Part shown: positions 1 through 6,477 of the stretch, in pieces
Numbering within the stretch: position 1 is the first letter of the stretch
How the letters are laid out: each line of letters begins with the position of its first letter
Origin: Candidatus Nomurabacteria bacterium
GTDB taxonomy: Bacteria > Patescibacteriota > Minisyncoccia > Phycocordibacterales > UBA9973
NCBI GenBank assembly: GCA_943350875.1
Contig: CALRAL010000001.1
Location: 132,992-165,016, forward strand
Direction of reading: 5' to 3'
DNA length: 32,025 nt
Position numbers and translations under genes: made by a program
Notes under the pieces: generated by a model
The model's database searches: none
The model's input: only the letters and a program-made list of their open reading frames with translations
Told to the model about the DNA's origin: nothing

Positions 1-2
1 AT

Positions 3-218
3 ACTCAATTAGGATTATTTGGAGATGATAAAACTTTAGAGCCTATAAAAGGGCGCCCTAAGACAAATGCCAATAAATTAATCATTAATGAGGTCAATGA
101 TCTTGATGGCGATGGTGCTTTTGATTTGCGTGATATTGCCGAACAATTAAAAGCAAATAAAAATAATGAATGGTCCCAATGGAAGGTGATGGAGATTTTA
201 GAAGTAATGAAAGTATAG
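3..218 (+). pseudogene. Open reading-frame fragment upstream of the methyltransferase remnant
   Basis: An open frame enters from the left edge and stops at the TAG at 216-218. It overlaps the methyltransferase gene in a different frame. The fragment is hydrophilic, with a GRPKTNANK stretch and an acidic DLDGDGAFD stretch, and I do not recognise it. The last residues (after about nucleotide 160) are simply the methyltransferase DNA read out of frame. It is therefore probably the tail of an unrelated or rearranged gene joined to the methyltransferase. It could instead be the displaced upstream part of the same gene after a frameshift, but it does not resemble the N-terminus I know for that family. 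Confidence 0.35.
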
Positions 219-889
219 AGCTTTTGAAGCAAGCAGATATTGTTGTAACAAACCCACCTTTTTCATTATTTCGAGAATATATTGCACAGTTAGTTGAATA
301 TAATAAAAAGTTTTTGATTTTAGGAAATATGAATGCAATTACGTATAAAGAGGTTTTTAGATTAATAAAAGAAAATAAATTATGGTCTGGTTACGGCTTC
401 AATATGTCAATGGTATACAAAACTCCTTATAGTAATGATCTTGAGGCCAACAAGCAATTTGTTAAAGGGAAAGGTTATAATCCGAATGATGGATATGTTA
501 AAGTTCCAGCAGTCAATTGGTATACAAATCTTGATACGGGAAAGCGACATGAAAAATTAGTTTTCTATAAAAAATATTCGTCAAAAGAGTATCCGAAGTA
601 TGATAACTACGAAGCAATAAACGTGAATAAAGTTTCAGATATTCCAATGGATTATAAAGGTGTTATGGGTGTACCAATTACTTTTCTTGATAAATATAAT
701 CCAGATCAGTTTGAAATAATTTGGATAGCAGATAGGCAAAACTCTGAAGGGATAAGAACAAAAATTTATACCATAGAAGATAATAAAAATTATAATGACC
801 TTAATAGAGGTCCAGTCGTTAATTTAAATGGTGAATTGAAGGTTGTTTATATGAGAATTTTAATTAAAAATAAAAAATTACATAAATAA
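170..889 (+). pseudogene. EcoRI-type adenine-specific DNA methyltransferase, N-terminally truncated
   Basis: The protein (239 aa from ATG 170) matches the central and C-terminal part of the EcoRI adenine methylase family. A GDGDFRSNES stretch is followed by the catalytic motif IV NPPF at residues 28-31, then the FLILGNMNAITYKE and MGVPITFLDKYNPDQFEI blocks and a family-like C-terminus. Family members normally carry roughly 100 more N-terminal residues, including part of the AdoMet-binding region. Here that stretch is missing and the upstream DNA is open only in another frame. Such enzymes methylate adenine to protect host DNA from a cognate nuclease. The next two genes follow at 1-nt gaps, which suggests an operon with the HNH protein. 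Activity is doubtful because of the truncation, unless a second polypeptide supplies the missing part. Confidence 0.8.
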
Positions 890-890
890 T

Positions 891-1415
891 ATGGAAAATA
901 ATTATACAACAATTATTGATTTCTTAATGAAAGGATCTATTTCAATTATTGGTGTAATAGTTGGTTTTTTTATAGCAAAAAATAAATATGTTTTTGAAAA
1001 AACTTATGATAGAAAATCTATCTTAATAACAGAACTTTATGCCGAGATAATTCGATTAGAATTTGAATTAAAAAGATATATATATTTTATAGGGGCAGAT
1101 ATGCAAGCAAATATTTTAGAAGAAAAAATAAAATCACTTAATGATATTAAAGTTAAATTTCAAAAATTTCAACACAAATTTTGGGAGATAGAAATTATTC
1201 TAGATGAATCTTCAAATGATAAAATAGAAACATTTTTAAAGAAATATATTGAAATTACCTCAAAATTATCAAGATCACACATATCACAACAATTAGAATC
1301 GTCGAATAAAGCTTTTGAAAGTTGGGATGAGAGTTTGAAACTATTCGAATCAGATCTTGTAGAAATAAAAAACGAACTAAAAAAAGATTTTAAAAATAAT
1401 TTGAATAAAAAATAA
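891..1415 (+). CDS. Hypothetical membrane-anchored coiled-coil protein in the RM-like operon
   Basis: This is a 174-aa protein of unknown function. One hydrophobic helix lies near the N-terminus (about residues 15-31, GSISIIGVIVGFFIA). The rest is charged and strongly helical, rich in K, E, I and L, with a likely coiled coil and no cysteines or catalytic motif that I recognise. The topology fits a small inner-membrane protein with a cytoplasmic helical domain. It starts 1 nt after the methyltransferase stop and ends 1 nt before the DUF262-HNH start, so the three genes are very probably co-transcribed and translationally coupled. A membrane anchor between a methylase and a nuclease is unusual for a plain type II system and suggests a defence accessory role, but that is inference from position only. 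Confidence 0.6.
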   Translation: MENNYTTIIDFLMKGSISIIGVIVGFFIAKNKYVFEKTYDRKSILITELYAEIIRLEFELKRYIYFIGADMQANILEEKIKSLNDIKVKFQKFQHKFWEIEIILDESSNDKIETFLKKYIEITSKLSRSHISQQLESSNKAFESWDESLKLFESDLVEIKNELKKDFKNNLNKK

Positions 1416-1416
1416 A

Positions 1417-2520
1417 ATGAAAATAGAACTGCACAAAATAAAAATTTCAGAAGTTGTAAAAGACTACAAAGACAGTGCCGAGGAAGGCGTGTCTGCTTTT
1501 GGTGGTAAGCTAGATATTCGTCCTAAATATCAGCGAGAATTCGTTTACAGCGGAAAACAAAGAGACGAAGTAATCAGAACTGTAAAAAATTGTTTTCCGC
1601 TCAATGTGATGTATTGGGTCAAAAAAGAAGATGGAAATTTTGAAGTGTTAGACGGACAACAGCGAACAATCAGTATTGCTCAATTCGTGAACGGAGATTT
1701 TTCTATTGAATTTAGTGGAAGAACAGCAATGTTCCACAATCTGACTTCCGAAGAACAAGAGCAAATTATGAACTACGATCTCATGATTTATCATTGTGAA
1801 GGAAAAGACAAGGAAAAACTTGATTGGTTTAAAATTATTAATATCGCAGGAGAAAGACTAACAGATCAAGAACTTAGAAATGCTGTTTATACTGGACCAT
1901 GGCTTTCTGACGCAAAACTTAAATTTAGTAAATCAAATTGTGCGGCGTATCTACTTGCAAATGACGGAGGTTCTTTGGTATCTGGTTCACCAATTCGCCA
2001 AGAATATTTAGAAACTGCATTGTCTTGGATAAACAATGAAGACATTGAAGGATATATGGCGAAAAACCAGCATGATAAAAATGCAGATGAATTGTGGCAG
2101 TATTTTCAAGATGTAATTCACTGGGTGCGAAAAACTTTTCCAAATTACAGAAAGGAAATGGCGGGTGTAAATTGGGGTGAACTTTACAATGAGTTTAGGA
2201 ATAAAAAACCTGATTCAGAAAAACTTGAAAAAGAAATCAAAGAATTGATGCAAGACGAAGATGTAACAAAAAAATCTGGTATCTATCCTTATGTATTAAC
2301 CCGAAAAGAAAGATATCTCTCTATCCGTGCTTTTACGCCAAACATGAAGCGTGAAGCATATGAAAGACAAGATGGTATTTGCCCCGTCTGTAAAAAAGAG
2401 TTTGCTATTGGAGAAATGGAAGCTGACCATATAACACCTTGGCATGAAGGTGGTAAAACAATTTTAGAGAATTGTCAGATGTTGTGCAAAGATGACAACC
2501 GAAGAAAATCAGGGATATAA
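1417..2520 (+). CDS. DUF262 and HNH endonuclease domain protein (GmrSD-like)
   Basis: This 367-aa protein combines two known modules. The N-terminal DUF262 (ParB/sulfiredoxin-like) domain has the diagnostic DGQQR at residues 79-83. At the C-terminus is an HNH nuclease with a CPVC pair at 322-325, DH at 337-338, His343, Asn352 and the second Cys pair at 353/357. DUF262-HNH proteins include the GmrSD type IV restriction enzymes and other phage-defence nucleases, in which DUF262 uses nucleotide hydrolysis to control cutting. Here it follows an adenine methyltransferase remnant, so it may be the restriction partner of that operon. The ATG lies 1 nt after the upstream stop. The catalytic residues look intact, so if the methylase is dead, the nuclease must be silent, modification-dependent or otherwise controlled. 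Confidence 0.88.
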   Translation: MKIELHKIKISEVVKDYKDSAEEGVSAFGGKLDIRPKYQREFVYSGKQRDEVIRTVKNCFPLNVMYWVKKEDGNFEVLDGQQRTISIAQFVNGDFSIEFSGRTAMFHNLTSEEQEQIMNYDLMIYHCEGKDKEKLDWFKIINIAGERLTDQELRNAVYTGPWLSDAKLKFSKSNCAAYLLANDGGSLVSGSPIRQEYLETALSWINNEDIEGYMAKNQHDKNADELWQYFQDVIHWVRKTFPNYRKEMAGVNWGELYNEFRNKKPDSEKLEKEIKELMQDEDVTKKSGIYPYVLTRKERYLSIRAFTPNMKREAYERQDGICPVCKKEFAIGEMEADHITPWHEGGKTILENCQMLCKDDNRRKSGI

Positions 2521-2552
2521 AAATAGTAGAAAGTGTGAAATAAGCTTAAAAA

Positions 2553-2561
2553 TGCTAAAAT
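2553..2561 (+). promoter_or_regulatory. Extended -10 promoter of the MazF/PemK-like gene
   Basis: TGcTAAAAT lies at 2553-2561, and the start codon is 11 nt after it. The 23 bases from the TG through the ATG, including the TAACGTTA palindrome, are identical to those in front of the TraG-like gene at 3102. There is no Shine-Dalgarno sequence. Confidence 0.6.
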
Positions 2562-2572
2562 AACGTTATATT

Positions 2573-2959
2573 ATGGAAAAAGATTTTGATAATTGGAACA
2601 AACTTAAGAAAAGCATGAATCTTAAGAATTTAATTCCCTTATTTTCTGAAAGAGAAATCTGGAATTGTTCTTTGGGTTTAAATGTAGGTAGTGAAGAAGA
2701 TGGCAAAGGTATCAATCATTTGAGGCCTATGCTCATAGTTAGAAAATTTAATAAAGAAATCTTTTATGGTATCCCTATCACTTCAAAAATTAAAAATGAT
2801 ATATTTCACATCCAAATAAATTCTGGAGAAGTAAATGGCTCATTAATTTTGTCTCAAATGAGGTTAATTGATGCTAAAAGATTAAGTTATTTAATGGGTA
2901 AAATAACAGAGAAAGAAATGTCACAAATAAAAGAAAAACTTAAGGCATTATTTCCTTAA
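2573..2959 (+). CDS. MazF/PemK-family toxin-like protein, no antitoxin adjacent
   Basis: The 128-aa protein has the features of the PemK/MazF endoribonuclease fold. A REIWNCSLGLNVGSEEDGKG segment is followed by RPMLIVRKFNKEIFYGIPITSK and GSLILSQMRLIDAKRLSYLMGKI, corresponding to the conserved core strands and the S-Q-x-R-xx-D block. Family members cleave mRNA at short sequences and are usually neutralised by a small antitoxin encoded just upstream. No such gene is visible in the 52 nt upstream, and the gene before it ends in the HNH protein. It has an N-terminal extension of about 25 residues compared with minimal MazF. It is transcribed from its own promoter. It may be a solitary toxin, or the antitoxin may be encoded elsewhere. 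Confidence 0.8.
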   Translation: MEKDFDNWNKLKKSMNLKNLIPLFSEREIWNCSLGLNVGSEEDGKGINHLRPMLIVRKFNKEIFYGIPITSKIKNDIFHIQINSGEVNGSLILSQMRLIDAKRLSYLMGKITEKEMSQIKEKLKALFP

Positions 2960-2977
2960 GTTTTTCTCAGTATTTAC

Positions 2978-3008
2978 CTCCGCCGAAGCGGAGTCGTGCC
3001 AAATGGCA
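2978..3008. repeat. Double hairpin between toxin gene and TraG-like gene
   Basis: Two perfect hairpins sit side by side: CTCCGC/GCGGAG around a CGAA loop (2978-2993), and TGCCA/TGGCA around AA (2997-3008). They are much more GC-rich than the surrounding DNA and no long U run follows, so this looks more like a palindromic repeat than a plain terminator. The rest of 2960-3101 holds only the downstream promoter. Confidence 0.55.
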
Positions 3009-3081
3009 ATTTGTAGATTAAGTATAACAAAATCATATTTTATGTCAAATCAAAAAGTGGAAAACAAAATAAATATAAAAG

Positions 3082-3090
3082 TGCTAAAAT
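3082..3090 (+). promoter_or_regulatory. Extended -10 promoter of the TraG-like gene
   Basis: TGcTAAAAT lies at 3082-3090, 11 nt before ATG 3102. It is the duplicate of the promoter at 2553, including the palindromic TAACGTTA between the -10 and the start, which could bind a shared regulator. Confidence 0.6.
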
Positions 3091-3101
3091 AACGTTATAT
3101 T

Positions 3102-4682
3102 ATGCCTAAGCCAAATCGAGTTCAAATAATCAAATATGCTCCGCCACCACCAGAATTGCCTGTTTTTGGCAAGGTTGACCCAGCAGAGGTTTCTTTTATT
3201 GGACGGACGAATTATGTGGCAGCCCTAGAAGAGAAGAAATTTATTTTCGGAATCAAGAGAGTGGACAGAAGAAGGCACCTCTATATCATTGGAAAGTCTG
3301 GAGTAGGGAAGACGAAGCTTTTGGAATTAATGATTAGACAAGATGTGACGTATGGGCACGGACTTTGCTTGATTGATCCGCACGGAGATGTGATAGAAGC
3401 AATGCTAGATTATATACCTCGCGAACGGATGGATGATGTGTGCATTATAGATCCTTCCGACGTTGATTTCCCAGCGTCATTTAATCCACTTGCGAATGTG
3501 GATCCGATGTTTAAATTTCAATTGACCCAAGGGCTAATCGAAGTCTTACAGAAACAATTCGGCGCAAATTGGACCCCTCGTCTAGAACACGTCTTTCGTT
3601 TTACTTGTTTAGCGCTTCTCGATTATCCACATGCCACGATGAGGGGGATGATCTCGATGTTGACGGATAGGAATTATAGACAGAAAGTAGTGGAATATAT
3701 CACAGACGACATGGTGAAAAGATTCTTCGCTATCGAATTCGCGGATTGGTCTGAGAAGTTTGACACCGATGCTATCATTCCGCTTGTGAACAAGCTTGGG
3801 CAATTCCTTTCTGATCCGTTGCTTCGAAATATTTTCGGACAAAAACAAAATAAAATAGATATCAGTAAACTCATGAATGATCAGAAAATTATTTTCATTA
3901 ATTTATCCAAAGGACGCATTGGTGAAGAGAATTCTTCTTTTTTTGGATCAATGTTCTTGACGAAAATAAAACAAGCTGGAATGGAACGGGCTGCTATCCC
4001 TGAAAAAGAGCGTAAGGATTTCTACCTATATGTGGATGAGTTTCAAAATATCGTGACTCAGACTTTTGAAAACATTCTCTCAGAAGCTAGAAAATATGCT
4101 TTAAATTTAACTATGGCGCATCAATATGTTGGTCAGATTTTACCCAAAGTGCACCAAGCAGTTTTAGGAAATACCGGTAGCGTCATCTCTTTCAGAGTAG
4201 GTGGAGAAGATGCAGTAAAATTAAAACCAGAGTTTTCACCAGTTTTTGATGTGAAAGATTTGATCAATTTAGCGGTGACAGAATTCTATATTAAAATGAC
4301 GATTGACGGAGAATCTTATGATCCATTTTCTGCCGAAACTTTACGGGTTTTGCCTCCTACTCATCCTTCATATCGGGAAGAAATTGTAGCTTTGTCTCGT
4401 CAAAAATATTCAATCCCGAAAGGTGATGCGCAAAAATTGATCGCTGAGGAGGAAGCAACCATTATCCGTAGTGCAGAAGAAAAAGCGATAATTGAAGGGA
4501 AGCCTGCCCGCAATGCTTCGCAAAGTGATGCCCGCCCGCATGACTCGCAACAGCGTGTTGGGCAGGCAGGCGGGGGTAAAAAAGTTAAAACAAAAGAAAC
4601 AGAATTAGAAAACAAAGAAGAAAAATCAGAATCCAAAGAAACGAAAGTCAAATCTTCACAAGAAGCCGAACCGATGATATAG
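3102..4682 (+). CDS. TraG/VirD4-like DNA-transfer ATPase (TraM-recognition type)
   Basis: This 526-aa RecA-fold ATPase belongs to the type IV coupling-protein/HerA-FtsK superfamily. Walker A is GKSGVGKT (residues 64-71), followed by LCLIDPHGDVIEAML and the NPLANVDP region. Walker B is in LYVDEFQNI (about 307-315), where coupling proteins show the same VDEFQ core. No N-terminal membrane helices are visible, unlike VirD4, so it is a soluble or peripherally bound form. Relatives are common in CPR genomes, where they are linked to DNA uptake or type IV pilus/secretion functions; no other secretion gene is adjacent here. The last ~80 residues are a low-complexity K/E/S tail that contains an in-frame GC-rich inverted repeat (4502-4567), unlike the rest of the gene. 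Confidence 0.85.
   Translation: MPKPNRVQIIKYAPPPPELPVFGKVDPAEVSFIGRTNYVAALEEKKFIFGIKRVDRRRHLYIIGKSGVGKTKLLELMIRQDVTYGHGLCLIDPHGDVIEAMLDYIPRERMDDVCIIDPSDVDFPASFNPLANVDPMFKFQLTQGLIEVLQKQFGANWTPRLEHVFRFTCLALLDYPHATMRGMISMLTDRNYRQKVVEYITDDMVKRFFAIEFADWSEKFDTDAIIPLVNKLGQFLSDPLLRNIFGQKQNKIDISKLMNDQKIIFINLSKGRIGEENSSFFGSMFLTKIKQAGMERAAIPEKERKDFYLYVDEFQNIVTQTFENILSEARKYALNLTMAHQYVGQILPKVHQAVLGNTGSVISFRVGGEDAVKLKPEFSPVFDVKDLINLAVTEFYIKMTIDGESYDPFSAETLRVLPPTHPSYREEIVALSRQKYSIPKGDAQKLIAEEEATIIRSAEEKAIIEGKPARNASQSDARPHDSQQRVGQAGGGKKVKTKETELENKEEKSESKETKVKSSQEAEPMI
4502..4567. repeat. In-frame GC-rich inverted repeat in the TraG-like gene
   Basis: The 8-bp arms GCCTGCCC (4502-4509) and GGGCAGGC (4560-4567) enclose about 50 GC-rich bases with further CCCGC runs. 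The insert is in frame, encodes a P/R/Q/G-rich stretch within the disordered tail, and has composition unlike the flanks. The GGGCAGGC octamer recurs at 31220-31227. Confidence 0.6.
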
Positions 4683-4709
4683 CCAATATAGAGTATCAGC
4701 CTACTAGTA

Positions 4710-4718
4710 TGGTGATAT
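4710..4718 (+). promoter_or_regulatory. Leaderless-type promoter of the first Cys-rich gene
   Basis: TGgTGATAT (4710-4718) ends 6 nt before ATG 4725, the spacing repeated at many genes in this window. There is no Shine-Dalgarno sequence. The hexamer is a weak match. Confidence 0.45.
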
Positions 4719-4724
4719 AAAATC

Positions 4725-6419
4725 ATGGAAACAAAAAATTGCCAAAACTGTAAGAAAGATTTTGTAATAGAGCCAGAAGATTTTAACTTTTATGAGAAAA
4801 TAAAAGTTCCTGTACCTACCTTTTGTCCTGAGTGTAGAAATATGCAGAGGATGGCAACTAGGAATGTGAAATCTTTATATAAAAAGGAATGTGATTTATG
4901 TAAAAAAAGTGTCATTTCTAGATTCTCACCGAATAATCCTGCCAGAATGTATTGTAGAGACTGTTGGTGGGGAGACGGTTGGGACGCTATGTCTTTTGGA
5001 AAAGAATATGACTTTTCTAAAACGTTTTTTGAACAATTCAAGGAGCTTCTTTTTATCGTGCCACATGTTTCGCTTTTGAGTTCAAATATGACTGAAAGTG
5101 ATTATTCAAATATGGAATCTGATGGCAAACGTTGCTATCTGACTTTTGGTGGACATTACAATGAAGATTGTGCTTTTACTGAATACTGTCTTTGGGGTAG
5201 GGAAGTTTATGATTCTTATTGGGCTTTTAAATCAGAGCAATGTTATCAATGTTTACTGATCGAGCGTTGCTATAGAACTTTTTATTCACAGCAATGTTAT
5301 GACTGTTTAGATACTTATTTTTCTTACGATTGTTCTAATTGTTCAAATATTATAGGTTGCGCAGGCTTACGTAATAAATCTTATTGTATTTTCAATCAGC
5401 AATATTCTCATAAAGAGTTTTTGAAGATAAAAGATAGTTTTAATCTAAGCTCCAAGAAAGGTGTTTTAGAACTATTGGAAAAATCAAAAAAAGTCTGGCT
5501 TGGTTTTCCACATAAAGAAAGTTTAATAACTCATTCAAATAATTGCTCAGGGAATAGTGTAGTTAATTCAAAAAATTCAAAGAATATTTATCAAGCAGAT
5601 CAAGTAGAAGATTCAAAATATGTCTATATTGGGGCTTGGAATAAAAACTGTTACGACGAAACTTCTACCGGTAATAATGAACTAACTTATATGTGTGCTA
5701 ACGGTGGTGGACTTTACAATTGTATTGCTGTTCTATATTCTTTTGGTTCAGATGTAGTCAAAAAGAAAAATGCTTTCGATTGTCAATATTCATATACAGT
5801 TTTGAATTGTAATGATTGTTTTGGTTGTGTTGGACTTCGCAATAAACAGTATTGTATTTTAAATAAACAATATACCAAAGAGGAATATTTTAAGCTTTTA
5901 GAAAAAATAAAAAAGGAGATGTTGGTAAATCCTTTTAAATCACAAAAAACAGGGCAAGTTTTTAGTTATGGAGATTTTTTCCCTTCAGAACATTCACTTT
6001 TTTCATATAATGAAACTGTAGCCAATGATTTTTACCCAAAAACAAAAGAAGAAGTAGAAAAAGCAGGTTTTATCTGGCGAGAAGAACCAGAAACCAATTA
6101 TGATTTTAGCGATTATGATATTCTTGATGATATAAAGGATGTGGATGATTCTATATTATCGAAAGTTTTGAAATGTGAAAAGAGTGGCAAGGGTTATAAG
6201 ATAATAAACCAAGAATTTACTTTTTACAAAAAAATGGGAATCCCTATCCCTCGTATTTCACCATTAGCCAGGATTAAAGATAGAATATATCTACTTTTAC
6301 CTTTTAAACTTTTTGCTCGACAATGTCAAAAATGTTACAAAGATATCCAAACCCCGTATGCCCCCGAACGCCCAGAAATAGTGTATTGCGAAAAATGTTA
6401 CCAGCAGGAAGTTTACTAG
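4725..6419 (+). CDS. Cys-rich multi-zinc-ribbon protein, paralog 1
   Basis: This 564-aa protein has about 34 cysteines, mostly in CxxC pairs, and is of unknown function. It begins with a treble-clef-like zinc ribbon (CQNC ... CPEC, residues 6-38) and a second CDLC/CRDC pair. A long central region has spaced cysteines and many aromatic residues, including two copies of a GCxGLRNKxYCxxNxxY block (about residues 210 and 365). The C-terminus echoes the N-terminal ribbon but has lost cysteines (CEKSGK and ISPLAR where CxxC pairs are expected), then ends with an intact CQKC and CEKC. It is the tandem paralog of 6478-8199. Relatives are widespread in CPR genomes, often under uninformative names. Metal binding is a good inference; a nucleic-acid or protein-binding role is only a guess. 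Confidence 0.75.
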   Translation: METKNCQNCKKDFVIEPEDFNFYEKIKVPVPTFCPECRNMQRMATRNVKSLYKKECDLCKKSVISRFSPNNPARMYCRDCWWGDGWDAMSFGKEYDFSKTFFEQFKELLFIVPHVSLLSSNMTESDYSNMESDGKRCYLTFGGHYNEDCAFTEYCLWGREVYDSYWAFKSEQCYQCLLIERCYRTFYSQQCYDCLDTYFSYDCSNCSNIIGCAGLRNKSYCIFNQQYSHKEFLKIKDSFNLSSKKGVLELLEKSKKVWLGFPHKESLITHSNNCSGNSVVNSKNSKNIYQADQVEDSKYVYIGAWNKNCYDETSTGNNELTYMCANGGGLYNCIAVLYSFGSDVVKKKNAFDCQYSYTVLNCNDCFGCVGLRNKQYCILNKQYTKEEYFKLLEKIKKEMLVNPFKSQKTGQVFSYGDFFPSEHSLFSYNETVANDFYPKTKEEVEKAGFIWREEPETNYDFSDYDILDDIKDVDDSILSKVLKCEKSGKGYKIINQEFTFYKKMGIPIPRISPLARIKDRIYLLLPFKLFARQCQKCYKDIQTPYAPERPEIVYCEKCYQQEVY

Positions 6420-6429
6420 CCTTTGGCTA
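6413..6429 (+). terminator. Short hairpin at the stop of paralog 1
   Basis: ACTAGCC/GGCTAGT, 7 bp with a TTT loop, includes the stop codon TAG. Only a short T/A run follows, so it is a weak or partial terminator, or an mRNA-stabilising end. Confidence 0.45.
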
Positions 6430-6437
6430 GTTTATCA

Positions 6438-6477
6438 AAATACAATTTACTACAATATACTGTAGCAAAACAAAATT
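6438..6477 (+). promoter_or_regulatory. Promoter/operator shared with the gene at 23144
   Basis: About 40 nt upstream of ATG 6478 closely match 23105-23143. The region centres on a near-perfect dyad, CTACAATATACTGTAG (6450-6465), whose reverse complement is nearly the form seen at 23117-23130. A TATACT hexamer lies inside the dyad 16 nt before the ATG, so a bound repressor would block the promoter. No Shine-Dalgarno sequence is present. Confidence 0.5.

Noticed and set aside
38-125. EF-hand-like DLDGDGAFD in the left-edge fragment
   Set aside because: A single short acidic match in an incomplete fragment; no helix-loop-helix context can be shown.
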